From Cryptomeria japonica (Eukaryota > Streptophyta > Pinopsida > Cupressales > Cupressaceae): a DNA stretch of 64,000 nt. Shown piece after piece: positions 23,599 to 35,834 of the stretch. The translations under genes and the position numbers were made by a program. Location: the NCBI RefSeq assembly GCF_030272615.1, contig NC_081406.1, positions 117,188,847-117,252,846 on the forward strand, in the 5' to 3' direction. Position 1 is the first letter of the stretch, and every line of letters starts with the position of its first letter. A model generated the notes under the pieces. That model worked only from the letters and a program-made list of their open reading frames with translations. It was not told the origin of the DNA and searched no databases.

Positions 23599-24582
23599 GG
23601 TATGTGTCGATGTAGCTGTAGCTTGTGCGTCTTTGAGAATCTCCTCTCTAACAGTAGCCAATGGTATCCCAAATCAAGATGAAATAAAATTGTAAGAATG
23701 TAGCATGTCCTCGGCTAGATATTGCAACATCTGTACATGTCTACCACCTCCTACTATAGCTGCTACCTCATCTAGCAAGGGGATACAAGTAGTAATATAC
23801 TGATCATCTAAATCTGAAGCCACCCCGTGACTAGAAGATGCATGATCTGTCAATGATTTGGAATATGGTCGACTCATCATATATCTTCCCAGCCTGTCAG
23901 ATGATATGGTTGTTGTTGCTAATGCAATCTCTCCAATCCTATCAATTGATTCTCTTTGAGGATCAATCATAACGTGATCCATTGTGGGATCAATAATCTA
24001 AATCAAGGTAGTTGGGTTTCAACTGACAAAGAACCTCAACATATACCTGTTGTACAAAGTATAATAGAATCTGGTCGTTATTAGGATAATGACCATGGGA
24101 AGCTAAGAAGTATTGATAAATCAATGATGTAACCTATGGATCAATGCATCTCGTAACCTGATATCCTCTCACCTTACTCTTCTACTGATACTACAAAAAA
24201 AATCTCTCCTTGATGGTTTCCTTTGAGACCACCCTCACCACATCAGCAAAAGAATGATGACCCCTCACCTCACTCCTCAACGGTCTATAGATATTGGCTA
24301 TAACATCTGGTGAAAGTGAGGTGTGACTAACTAGACAGTCCCTCAACATACAAAAACTACAATAATGGATTGGCATGTACTCTTATACACACCATTTGTC
24401 TATGGGTCATCTAATATAACTCTCAATCTTTATAACTCACTATCGCTATAATGAAATATGGTAGCAATATCAGGCAATGGAGGATCCTTTTGTGGAGGAT
24501 CTACATGATGTGGCTCCTAATTAGGAGCCTGTGGAGGTGGATCCTGATCAGGTACATCATGGCCTGAATCTTGGGACTCCAT
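23599..24582 (-). pseudogene. gene B, 5' part (unrecognised, decayed)
   Basis: The minus strand starts with ATG at 24582 (MESQDSGHDVPDQDPPPQAP, a Pro/Asp-rich head). It runs through stops into SPDVIANIYRPLRSEVRGHH and FADVVRVVSKETIKERFF (24191-24376). It ends with an open block at 23674-23982 that includes DQYITTCIPLLDEVAAIVGG and LQYLAEDMLHSYNFIS. The copia element at 17584-23598 then splits the frame at GGTAT, and the same reading resumes at 17578. No motif identifies a function. Its place opposite transposase-like gene A suggests an accessory protein of the same element, or an unrelated host gene. Confidence 0.4.
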
Positions 24583-25059
24583 CTATCTAAGTAGGTCATA
24601 AAGCTACAATAAATACGTAAGCACACACACATGAAGTGCATTCAATTTAAAACATTAAATTAAAATCAATTAAATTCTAGAGAGAGAGAGAGAGAAAGAT
24701 CATTAATCTTGAGTTCATGTTAAAAATTAAAATATACACATGTGAAGTTCTCGCATAATTCAAATTTTAAATAAATAATTTTAAAGAGAGAAAGAGGGAG
24801 ATCATTAAAAATATATAAATTTATCTATATATCACATACATACATTTTAAATTATTAAAACATTAATGAGAGAGAGAGGGAGATCATTTTCATGACAGAG
24901 AGAGAGATATCATTAATTTCAGAGAGAGAGCAATAATTAAAGATATATACATTTACTAAATTAAAACATACTTTTTAAAAATTAAAACTCATGTCGAGCA
25001 AATTAAGGGACTTGAGAGAAAAAGACTAAATCACAATGTGATAAGTATGTTGTCAAATT
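24583..25059. other. spacer with (GA)n tracts
   Basis: AT-rich sequence with several short GAGAGAGA runs (24675-24700, 24870-24930). No gene is seen. It separates the start of gene B from the palindromic array. Confidence 0.6.
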
Positions 25060-28000
25060 GGGTCTTAACCAGGTATATTTTAAATATTCAAGGATGTTAT
25101 AAGGGGTCATAAGTGGTCATAAGGGGTCATGCATGTGTTAGAACACATGGATGACCCCTTAGGACACTATGTAATCTTAAGGGGTATGTCATACACAATA
25201 GGATGTTATAAGGGGTCATATGTGGTCCTAAGGGGTCACACATGTGTTAACACACATGTGTGACCCCTTAGAACCACATATGACCCCTTAGGACACTATG
25301 TGATGGACTAAGGGGTATTTCGTACACACTAGGATTTTATAAGGGGTCATATGTAGTTCTAAGGGGTCATGCACATGCATTAGAACACATGCATGACCCC
25401 TTAGGACAACATATGACCCCTTACCTCACACTATGTGATCCTAAGGGCTATATCATACACACTAGGATGTTATAAGGGGTCATGCATGTGTTTGAACACA
25501 TGTGTGACCCCTTATGATCACATATGACCCCTTAGGACACTATGTGATCTTAAGGGGTACATGTTGTATACACTATGATCTTATAAGTGGTCATATGTGG
25601 TCCGAATGGGTCACACATGTGTGACCCCTTATGACCACATATGAACCCTTAGGACACTATGTGATGGACTAAGGGGTATGTCATACACACTAAGATTTTA
25701 TAAGGGGTCATATGTGGTTCTAAGGGGTCACACATGTGCTAGAACACATGAGTGACCCCTTAGGACCATATATGACCCCTTAGGACACTATGTGATCCTA
25801 AGGGGTACATGTTGTACACACTTTAGGATGTTATAACCTGGGTCATATGTGATCCTAAGGGGTATTTCGTACACACTAGGATATTATAAGGGGTCATATG
25901 TGGCCCTAAGGGGTCACACATGTGTTAGAACACATGCGTGACCCCTTAAGAGCACATATGACCCCTTAGGGCACTATGTGATCTTAAGTGGTATGTCATA
26001 CACACTATGATGTTATAAGGGGTCATATGTGGTCCTAGGGGGTCATGCATGTGTTAGAACACATGCATGACCCCTTAGGACCACATATTCAACCCCTTAG
26101 GACACTATGTGATATTAAGGGACTATATGTCATACACACTAGAATTTTATAAGGGGTTATATGTAGTTCTAAGGGGTCATGCATGTGTTAGAACACATGT
26201 GTGACCCCTTAGGACCACATATGACCCCTTAGGACACTATGTGATCCTAAGGGGTATTTGGTACACACTAGGATGTTATAAAGGGTCATATGTGGTCCTA
26301 AGGGGTCACACATGTATTAGAACACATGTGTGACCCCTTAAGACCACATATGACCCCTTAGAGTACTATGTGATCTTAAGGGATATGTTGTACACACTAG
26401 GATGTTATAAGGGGTCATATGTGGTCCTAATGGGTCACACACATGTTAGAACACATGCGTGACCCCTTAGGACACTATATGATCTTAAGGGACCATATGT
26501 CCTGGACACTAGGATTTATTAAGAGGTTAGGCATGTGTTAGAACACATGCATGATATCTTAGGACCTCATATGACCCCTTAGGACACTATGTGATTTTAA
26601 AAGACCTATCTCATACACACAAGGATGTTATAAGGGGTCATATGTGGTCCTAAGGGGTCACACATATGTTAGAACACATGCGTGACCCCTTAGGACCACA
26701 TATGACCCCTTAAGACACTATGTGATCCTAAGGGGTATGTCGTACACACTAGGATGTTATAAGGGGTCATATGTCATCCTCAAGGGCCACTCATGTGTTA
26801 GAATACATGTGTGACCCCTTAGGACCACAAATGACCCCTTATAACACTATGTGATCCTAAGGGGTACATGTTGTATACACTAGGATGTTATAAGAGGTTA
26901 TATGTGGTCCTAAGGGGTTTACACATGTGTTAGAACACATGCGTGACCCCTTAGAAACACATATTGAGCCCCTTATGATACTATGTGATCTTAAGGGACC
27001 ATATGTTGTACACATTAGGATTTTATAAGGGGTCATATGAAGTTCTAAGGGGTCACGCATGTGTTAGAACACATGTGCATGACCCCTTAGGACTTTATGT
27101 GATCCTAAGGGGTATGGCGTACACACTAGGAATGTTATAAGGGGTCATATGTGGTCCTATAGAGTCACACATGTGTGACCCCTTAGGACCACTTATGACC
27201 CCTTAGGACACTATGTGATCGTAAGGGGTATGTCGTAGACACTAGGATGTTATAAGGGGTCATATGTGGTCCTAAGGGGTCACGCATGTGTTGTAACACA
27301 TGTGTGACCCCTTATGCCCATATATGACCCCTTAGGACACTATATAATCCTAAGGGGTATGTTGTATACACTAGGATGTCATAAAGGATTATATGTGGGA
27401 CTAAGGGGTCACATATGTGTTAATACATGCATGATGGGCCTTAGAACCACATATGACCACTTAGGACACTATGTAATTGACTAAGGGTTATGTCGTACGT
27501 GCATTAGGATTTAGTAAGGGGTTATACGTAGTTCTAAGGGGTTGTGCATATGTTAGAACACATGTGTGTGACCCCTTAGGACCACATATGACCCCTTAGA
27601 ACACTATGTGATCCTAAGGGGTACATGTTGTATACACTAGGATGTTATAAGGGGTCATATGTGGTCCTAAGGGGTCACACATGTGTTAAAACACATGTGT
27701 GACCCCTTATGACCACATATGACCCCTTAGGACACTATGTGATGGACTAACGGGTATGGCATACACACTACAATTTAATAAGGGATCATATGTGGTCATA
27801 AGGGGTCACGCATGTGTTAGAACACATCTGTGACCCCTTATGATCAGATATGACCCCTTAGGACAGTATGTGACCCTAAGGGATACATTTTATATGCACT
27901 AAGATGTTATAAGGTGTCAAATGTGGTCCTAAGGAGTCATGCATGTGTTAACATATGCGTGACCCCTTAGGACCATATATGACCCTTTAGGAAACTATGT

Positions 28001-28460
28001 GATGGACTAAAGGGTATGGCATACACACTAGAATTTAATAAGGGGTCATGTGTGGTTCTAAGGGGCCACACATGTGTTAGAACACATGCGTGACCCCTTA
28101 GGACCACATATGATCCCTTAGGACACTATGTGATCTTAAGGGGTATGGCGTACACACTAGGATTTTATAAGGGGTCATATGTGGTCCTAAGGGGTCACGC
28201 ATGTGTTAGAACACATGCGTGACCCCTTATGACCACATATGACCTCTTAGGACACTATGTGATCCTAAGGGGTATGCTGTATACTCTAGGATGTTATAAG
28301 TGGTCATATGTGGTCCTAAGGGGTCACATATGTGTTAACACATGCGTGACCCTTTAGGATGACATATGACCCCTTAGGACACTATGAGATCCTCTATGGC
28401 CCTAAGGGGACATATAGTGTCGTCAGGGGTCCTAAGGGGTCATGTCATGTGTGTCATAAG
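25060..28460. repeat. tandem array of palindromic ~125-bp units
   Basis: About 27 units follow one another at roughly 110-135 bp. Each unit reads GTTATAAGGGGTCATATGTG, GTCCTAAGGGGTCACACATG, then the reverse complement back (CATGTGTGACCCCTTAGGAC, CACATATGACCCCTTAGG), then ACACTATGTGATCCTAAGGG and GTA(T/C)..GTACACACTAGGAT. The two arms of about 38 bases are near-perfect inverted repeats, so every unit can fold into a hairpin. Units differ by point changes and small deletions, and some lack the inner part. No unique spacers are present. Short open frames within it are artefacts of the repeat. Confidence 0.95.
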
Positions 28461-29180
28461 ATGTGAAAAGGGGTCATAGAGGTTTTATTTTTTCTAATTT
28501 GCCTAAATTTATTATGTAAGTTTTATAACATTTTTTTTAATTTATATTTATTGTTTTATTTTTCTAACGTTTTAATTTATTATATTTATTTTTCTAACAT
28601 TTTTCTAATTTTTAATTTTGCTAATGTTTTTCTTAACGTTTTTCGAAGTTTTAATTTACTACCTTAGTTTTCTAAGTTTTTTATAACATTTTTTTAAAAA
28701 GTTGAAAAAAAAAACATATATAGTTATTTAATTAAAAAAAGAAATTGACGTTAAATCAAAACATTAAATTAAGTTTTCTAACATTTTTCTAAGTTTTAAA
28801 ATTTTTGTATAGATATGTTTTCTAGGTTTTTGTTAATGTTTTTTCTAAAATACTGAAAAAATAAATAAATATTTAATTATTTAATTTAAAAAACATACTA
28901 ACAAAAAAATTATTTACTAATTTTTATACAAATTTAATAAAAAATATATAAATTAAAAAAAACATTATTAAAAAAAAAAAGGTTATTTTGTGCACCTAAA
29001 ATAATGTAGGTCAAAAGGTGAAAGATGAGAAGCGTTGGTTGCTACTGACAGGGCATGATGACGTAATGTTGACATTGGGTTCTCTCTAACCCGCTCTCCA
29101 CAGTAAACTCCAAACTTGAAAATGATAGTTTAACTGTCATTTTCGGGTTTAATAGAGATTTTTTTAAAAAATAATTTTTT
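28461..29180. other. AT-rich spacer, no gene
   Basis: From 28490 to 28980 the sequence is T/A-rich, with repeated TTTTTCTAA(C/T)(A/G)TTTT words. From 28990 to 29180 it is ordinary sequence with an imperfect inverted repeat at about 29117-29144 (GAAAATGATAGTTTAACTGT and on). I recognise no gene. Confidence 0.5.
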
Positions 29181-29182
29181 AA

Positions 29183-29325
29183 TGGGTTCGATCGAATAGG
29201 TGGTTTGATTGAATCCTATAAAACTAAATATTTTATAGGGTTCGATCGAACCCCCATAGCCATGTGGGTTTTGATCGAACCCTCCGGGGTGGTTTGCTTG
29301 AACACCCCCAGTTCGATCGAACCCC
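29183..29325. repeat. repeated GTTCGATCGAAC palindromes
   Basis: The palindrome GGTTCGATCGAACC or close variants occur at about 29185, 29240, 29270 and 29310, with a weaker GGTTTGATTGAATCC near 29200 and GGTTTGCTTGAAC near 29290. Spacing is 20-50 bases. It borders the truncated end of receptor-kinase relic psi-2. Confidence 0.7.
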
Positions 29326-29399
29326 CCAAAAACAAATTTCCTCGCCTCTGCCAATTTTGTTCGTTGGCAAAAGTGGGAGCCATTATTGTGAGTTTATCC

Positions 29400-29528
29400 C
29401 TTTCTAACTGTTCCAGAGGTTTCCTAATGAAGCCTCCTCACCACCATAGCTTTTCCATTCTGAAGTTTGCCTAGGTATATCACACCAAACCCTCCAAGTC
29501 CAATTTTGTTCTTCTCATCAAAGAAACT
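29400..29528 (-). pseudogene. psi-2, kinase N-lobe piece
   Basis: The minus strand encodes FDEKNKIGLGGFGVIYLGKL, the glycine loop of a receptor kinase, and about 20 further codons that align with the intact gene around its VAVKRL segment. A stop and mutations break it (VVRRLH followed by a stop). The homology ends at about 29400, and nothing of the rest of the kinase is seen to the left. On the right it is split by copia element 2 and continues at 39915. Confidence 0.8.
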
Positions 29529-31480
29529 GTTGGTATTAGGTTGTCATTGATGTCAACCGGTATGTAATGATCATTGGTGAGGAGTAATAGTGATCGGTGA
29601 TTAATGATGCTCAATGTATGTAGGAAGTAGGATGCAAGTAGCCAAGTAAGGTATGTTATCGACACTGATGAAATGTAGCATCTACCAGTAAACAGGTTCA
29701 CCGACAAGCAAGCAAAGAGTAATAGAGGGATGTGATCATCGATATAGAGAGAGAAGTGCAACATCATCGGGAAATAGTCTTAGTGGCTGGACCAGTGTGT
29801 TTTGATTATGTATGATGGCAGGCCAAGTGGATCTACCAACAGAGAAGATGTTAGTAGGTACGAAGGTCCACTGATGAGGTTAGGTTATACCGGTAAGGTG
29901 AGTTGAACCGGTAGTGAGTCTTGGTCAATAAAGGATGTCAAATCGATTCAATAGTCTAAGTAGAGGTGGATGTCAACAAGGATGACATGTGGCAAGCATG
30001 TAGAGGTCAGTGAAGTGCTCATTGATGTGGTAGTTGACGAGTAGGTCAGCATTAATAAAGCACCTGCAAATCAGGATGTTGCACCTCAAGGAAGACAAAG
30101 AGGCAAGATGATTGATTTTATTCTGTAGGACAATCCAATCCTTGTGCTAATTGATCGAAGGAAATAGCTAAAGCATTAATGGTGATATACAAAGAAAGGC
30201 CAAAAAACTAGTTACAAATGTCAAAAAATAGAAAATATGCATTAGAAGGTGAGGATATGGCATTGTTGATTGATGTGATGTAGATCATCATTCCAGAAAA
30301 GAAGATTCGATCAGATTGGATGTTGATTGAGTTGGTGGAAGAAAACCCTAGCATGTCACCATTTGAATATTGATTTTGGCAAGAATCCTCAAATATAAAT
30401 ATGCAGACTGAATATTGAAAGTGATGATGCTAGATGCAAGTTGTGAGAGAAAAGTGAGCTTGAGAGAGAAGAGAGATAATCTATTTTGAGATTTCTTTCA
30501 CAAAAAGTTAGAGTGTGGTGTTAGTAGACATAACTAGTAAGAGAACCTTACTGGCAGTGACATAGTAACTAGTGAACTGTTATAATCTTTATAGTCAAGT
30601 GTACCGGTAGGGATTGAATAGTTAGGAAGACATCTAGGAGTGATACTATGTAGGGAAAAGATTATAGGAAGAGAAGAAAGGCAGAGAGTAACCGATAAGT
30701 GATTAGAGTAAGCAATATAATAACTGGTAGTGGAAGAATTGGTGAAACAATGAAGGTCGGTAACTGGTAGATACAAGTTGACCAGGTGATGAAAAACTCA
30801 TTTGCAACAAGGTGCTATAATTGTATCAATTTGTATTTCATTATATTATACCAAGTTGGTGCTTATTGTAGGGGTTGGTGCTCCTTGGCTTGGTTCCCTA
30901 AATCAATAGGGGTTGGTGCTCCTTGGGTTGGTGCCCTAAATCACTATAATCCATTATTTTATTGTGAGGCTACATTGGAGCAATAGACTCCAACAACATT
31001 TCTCACCGAGGTTTTTCCCATATTGGGTTTTCCTCTTACATCTGGTGTTGTAAGTTGTGCATTTGTGTATTTTCTTTTTGATATCCTCTCATATCTTACC
31101 AGTTTAATTTCTTAGTTCTTAGGTTATTTTTTAATATGGGAAAACAAGTTTTGATGGGCCCCTAAAACCCATTACAGCCAAAAGATCAAAAGATTTATAT
31201 TAAAGTGCAACAAAATGCAAAAGACAACACCAAAGAATAAGATAATTGATGAGAAAAATGCCAGCAAACTAGAGACAACTAGTCTAAAATCAAAAGGATC
31301 GACATAAAGAGCTCAAATTTAGGTTAAGTTATGAAGCATTTCAGTAGCTTCTAGCTCTAGTTGTTCCATATTATAATTAGTGCTCAGGTTGTTAACCAGT
31401 ACTCAAAGATTGGTTTAAAAGGCAAAGATTTCTTAGGAAGCATTGATTCACCCCCTCTCAATGGTACATTGTGTTCAACA
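29529..31480 (+). repeat. copia 2 5' LTR (1952 bp, with insert)
   Basis: Starts TGTTGGTATTAGGTTGTC and ends CATTGTGTTCAACA. It is longer than its partner because of an insert of about 248 bases at 31129-31376. It lacks about 50 bases that the 3' LTR has near 38265. It contains a 38-bp duplication with GGGGTTGGTGCTCCTTGG at 30871 and 30909. Confidence 0.92.
31129..31376 (-). mobile_element. small insert in copia 2 LTR, LINE/SINE-like
   Basis: This block is absent from the other LTR. TTAGTTCTTAGGTTATT (31112-31128) and TTAGTGCTCAGGTTGTT (31377-31393) flank it like a 17-bp target duplication with three changes. Read on the minus strand, it ends with ATATTAAAAAATAACC, a short A-rich tail. A long duplication and an A-rich end suggest insertion by target-primed reverse transcription, so it may be a truncated LINE end or a SINE. 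I see no tRNA-like promoter boxes. Confidence 0.5.
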
Positions 31481-31482
31481 AT

Positions 31483-31500
31483 TGGTATCAGAGCCTTAGG
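31483..31500 (+). other. copia 2 primer-binding site
   Basis: TGGTATCAGAGCCTTAGG lies two bases after the 5' LTR. It is the usual initiator-Met-tRNA primer site of plant copia elements. Confidence 0.92.
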
Positions 31501-31555
31501 TTCATGGTTGATCAAAGCTTTCTCCAGCTTGGGTAGATTCTAGTCAAAGAACACA

Positions 31556-32659
31556 ATGGCAAGAAATGAGTTTGCCTCCTCAAAAGTCCCCATGTTTGAT
31601 GGAACTAAATATGCCTTCGGGAGAAGAATAATGGAGACCTATCTTTCCTCCCTTGATTTTTATGTGTGGAAGTCTATCAAGAATGGGTATACTATCCCTA
31701 ATACTCATCCTACTGATCTAGATGAATAGAGGGAATATAAAAACAATTCTAAATCCAAGCATGCTATTCTAAGTGGGTTGTCAGATAATGAGTTTGTTAA
31801 GGTTATGCACAACTCATCCGCCAAGGAGACTTGGGATAAATTGCAAAGATTATTTGAAGGAGATGCCAAAGTCAAAGAGGCCAAACTACAAGCTCTAAGA
31901 GGTCATCTTGAAGGCCTGAAGATGAGAGAAGAAGAAAAGATTGTAGACTATTTTCATGGGGTAGATGAAACCATGAATGCTATTAGAGTATTTGGAGAAG
32001 AGATAGCAGATGAAGTTGTTGTCAAGAAGGTTCTTAGATCACTCACTTCCAAGTATGATACAAAGGTCTCTCCTATTGAAGAAGCCAAGGATCTGATTTT
32101 TTTTTAATGGATGAGTTATTTGTCTCTTTAACTGCATATGAGATGAGGGTAACCGATGAAGGAACCTCTAAGAGAGAGGTTTCTTTCAAATCTATCAAAA
32201 AAGGAAAAAAAGAAGTTGCACATGGAAAATCCAGTGAGGACTCCAATGCAAAAGTGGCAAATTTTGTGAGGAAGCTTAAGAGAGGATTTGGTAATTACAA
32301 GGGTAAATTACCTCTAAAATGCTTTAACTGTGGCAAGATAGGACATTTTGCCTAAAAAATGCCCTAATGGTGAGATTGATGAAGAAGAGATACAAAGAAC
32401 CGACAAAACCTTGGGAAGGAACCAAGAAAAGAAGGCTTATCGGCAAGGAAGAAGAAGCTACCAAAAGAAGAAAAGCCTATACACCATTGAGGATGATACC
32501 ACAGATGAAGAGAGCGCATTAGAAGATTATTGTTGTGAGGGAGAAAGAGTATTCAATCTCTTTATGGTAGTAGATGAACCGGTAAATGAAGAAGAAGAAG
32601 ATGAGGATATTGAAGGTGAGGTGGACCTAGAAGGTGAACTCATAAGTTCACTAGAGTAA
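31556..32659 (+). pseudogene. copia 2 gag
   Basis: The start is ATG 31556 (MARNEFASSKVPMFDGTKYA). A UBN2-type gag follows with a stop at about 31727, then AKETWDKLQRLFEGDAKVKE and IVDYFHGVDETMNAIRVFGE. A frameshift near 32100 precedes MDELFVSLTAYEMR. A CCHC knuckle CFNCGKIGHFA-KCP lies near 32320-32365 and is interrupted by a TAA. The acidic tail to 32659 is typical of this copia gag. It would form the particle and bind RNA. Confidence 0.88.
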
Positions 32660-32675
32660 AACAAGAAAAGAACCC

Positions 32676-34323
32676 ATGAAGGTAAAGCATGCTGCTACAG
32701 AAGAACAAAGTCTTTTGAAGAAATCCTTGGATGAATCTAATCAAGTAGTGTCTAACTTAAAACTTCATTTGGAAGAGGCAAAGAGGATATGTGAAGTCAC
32801 ATCTTGTGACTTGACAAAAATGGAAAAAGAGCATCAAGAACTCGAAGAAGAAATAGTGAAGCTCAAAAAGGAGCTTGAAAAGAGAAAGGAAGAACTGAAA
32901 ATGAGAAGCAAGTATGAGGGAAGTAGTGAAGCCTTGGATAAGATGTTGAGTAAACAAAAGCAATCAAAGGATATCGATGGCTTAGGATTTGAAGAAGGAC
33001 AAAGTTGAAACAGAAAAGACACATCTGGTAAGGAGATACAATTCACTTCTTTAAGTGAAGTTGGAGAGAAGAAAACATTCACTATAAGTAAAGATACTGG
33101 TAAGAAGACTTATGCAGAAGCTATTAGAAAGTGCCCCACAAACTAGTATGCCCAATCAATGAACTCTGCGCAAGCCACACTCAATGTACCGAAATGAAGA
33201 TCTTAGGAGAAAAGCAAAGGTTGATCATGAAGGGTTCACTAGAGTCGGCAGTATGAAAGGAAGACCCCCAGTGAAATAGATGTTTGTAGGACCAAGGCAA
33301 CCAAACCAGTATATACCAAAATTTCAAGGTTATTGTTACTAGTGTAACAAGTTTGGTCATAGGATAGCTAATTGTAGATTGATGAATAATCCTACTACAA
33401 TTTATGAAAGTAGAAATTATTTTGATGCACTCTGAGAAATAAATTTCATCTGCTATCAATGTAATGGATTGGGTCATAGTAGTTATGAGTGTAGGAGAAG
33501 ACAATCGGTTTCCTACAATAAATTTTCAAGCTCATCATTTAATATGAATGTGAAGTGTTATAATTGTCATGAGTTTGGACATATTGCAAAGTATTGTAAG
33601 AACATGAAAATCAAGCATAATAGGACAACTCCTAATCAAGAACCGGTAGCCGAACCAGAGCATAAAATTGTAGCTAACAAGAAGAAGGAAACTCAACTGG
33701 TGTGGGTTGAGAAAGAAAAATTCAAAGAAGAGTCAAGCTTGATTGTGCGGACTACCCTACATGCAGAAAGAAGGAATCTATGGGTAGTTGACAGTGGCTG
33801 CTCCAATTGCATGACCAAAGATAAGAAGAAATTAATCAAGTTTGAAGATTGGAATGGTGGCTTAGTAAGGTTTGAAAACAACTCATCCATCAAGATAAAG
33901 GGAAAAGGTACTCTGAATATTGATGGAAAATTGAAAGCACATGATGTATATTATGTGGAAGGGATAAAACACAATTTGCTGAGTGTGAGTCGGAAGTGTG
34001 ACAAAGGTTATAAATTCACCTTTGACTCTACTAGTTGCCAAATAAGGAGGGAGAGTAGCAGCCATATTGTAGATGAAGGTAAGAGGATAGATGGAAATGT
34101 ATACAATCTGAAAGAATATTTTGAATCCTAATGTATGTTGGGACAACCAGATGAAAGTTGGTTGTGGCACAAAAGACTAGGCCACATAAATTTTGATAAC
34201 CTAGTCAAGGTGAGAAAGAAGGGTTATGTAGGACATATGTTGAAGATAATCAAACCGGTAAGCACATTTTGTGATGAATGTGTTAAAGGAAAGAAAACTA
34301 AGGTGACCTTTCAGACTAAATAA
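32676..34323 (+). pseudogene. copia 2 coiled coil, knuckles, protease, pre-integrase
   Basis: 32676-33008 encodes a Lys/Glu-rich coiled coil (KLHLEEAKRICE; EELEEEIVKLKKELEKRKEE). Two more CCHC-like knuckles follow, near 33337-33378 (CNKFGHRIANC) and 33562-33600 (CYNCHEFGHIAKYC). The aspartic protease site LWVVDSGCSNCMTKD is at about 33778, followed by VYYVEGIKHNLLSVS. After a stop at 34129 comes the pre-integrase block SWLWHKRLGHINFDNLVKV and the integrase zinc region CDECVKGKK up to 34323. The parts are recognisable but disconnected by stops. Confidence 0.85.
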
Positions 34324-35250
34324 CATAACACCTCAAGGTCCTTAGAATTGGTGCACACAGATCTATATGGTCCAACTTGGACAAGAGCTCTTTCCGGTGA
34401 GAGATACTTTATTCTTTTCATTGATAACTACTCAAGAATGACATGGCTGACCTTCCTGCATGACAAATCATAGGCATATGAGAGGTTCAAGATCTTTCGG
34501 AAGATGGTAGAGAAGGAAAGTGGTTACAAGCTAAAATGCCTAAGATCTAACCAGGGTGGAGAGTTTACATCCAATGAGTTTGACGACTACTATGAGACAT
34601 GGAACTAGAAGATAGTATTCAACTCCAATGATACCACAACAAAATAGAGTAGTAGAAAGGAAAAACAAGACAGTCAAGGAGATGGCAATAACCATGCTAA
34701 ATGAAGCAAATCTATCCAATATATGCTAGAAGGAAGCAGTACATATTGTTGTATACACTCTAAACCAAGTTTAGTTGAGAATAAAAAACAATATGACACC
34801 TTATGAATTGTGGTATGACTGGAAACCATCAGTCAAATACTTCAAAGTATTTGGAAGTAAATGTTTTATCAAGAGAGACACGGATGGTTTATGTAGTTTT
34901 GATTCCAGGAGTGATAAATGGATCTTCCTTGGTTACTCAACTCATAGTAAGGCCTATAAATGCTACAACAAGAGACTGAGAAGAGTCATTGAAAGTGTGA
35001 ATGTCAGAGTTGATGAATATTTGCATAAAGGAAAACAATCACAAAACTACTGGTATGATGATTCTAGTGAGGAAGATAACGAAGTTGAGACTGACTATGA
35101 ACCAGAAGATGAAACTAGTAAGACCCTCAACTAGTATGTGCAAAAGAATCACCCAGAATAGAAGATCAAAGGTAAAAAATATGATTGTATACAAACAAGC
35201 AAAAGACTATCCAGGAACAATGAGTAGGTAAACTTCTGCCTCATGATAGA
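34324..35250 (+). pseudogene. copia 2 integrase core and tail
   Basis: The reading starts LVHTDLYGPTWTRALSGERY, then FILFIDNYSRMTWLTFL. The second catalytic site is changed from RTD to RSN (RSNQGGEFTSNEFDDY), so the enzyme could not work. A frameshift near 34610 loses the third acidic block. MTPYELWYDWKPSVKYFKVF and WIFLGYSTHSKAYKCYNKR (34775-35134) are the usual C-terminal integrase region of copia elements. Confidence 0.85.
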
Positions 35251-35834
35251 AATGGAACCTAAAACCTTCAATGAGGCTATCAAGGATGAGAAGTGGATGG
35301 CTTCCATGGAAGAAGAGTTGTAGCAGATTGAGAAGAACAAGACTTGGGAATTAGTCCCTAGATTGGTAGACAAGAACATCATTGGCACCAAATGGATCTA
35401 CTAGAACAAGATATATAAAGAAGGTAAAACTGTTAGGCATAAAGATAGACTCATGTGCAAGGGTTACTCTCAAGTAGAGGGCATTGATTTTGAAGTAACA
35501 TTTGCACTAGTAGCTAGACTAGAAGCCATTAGGATGTCTCTATCTTTTAATCTTACAAATGATATAAAGTGTATCAGATGGATGAAAAATATGCCTTCCT
35601 AAATGGAAATTTGGAATAAGAAGTGTACATGGAGCAACTAGAAGGGTTTCTATTACATGATGATGAAACCTTTGTGTGCTGATTGAAGAAAGCCTTGTAT
35701 GGTTTAAAGTAGGCTAGTAGAGCATGGTATTCAAGGCTAGATAAGTACTTGAAGGAGCAAGGATTCAGAAAGGGGAGTGCTAACAAAAATCTATACATCA
35801 AAGTAGAAGGAAACAACATGATCATTGTGGCTAT
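35250..35834 (+). pseudogene. copia 2 RT, N-terminal part
   Basis: Encodes EPKTFNEAIKDEKWMASMEE, TWELVPRL, GTKWIY, KDRLMCKGYSQVEGIDFEVT and FALVARLEAIRMSLS, then degraded blocks matching the thumb/palm of a copia RT. Several TAG codons occur at expected Gln or Trp positions. The reading is cut at 35834 by a solo LTR and continues at 36937 with MYVDDIIFGGNKD. Confidence 0.85.

Noticed and set aside
25060-28460. CRISPR-like regularity of the repeat array
   Set aside because: No unique spacers, each unit is itself a palindrome, and the DNA is from a plant nucleus.
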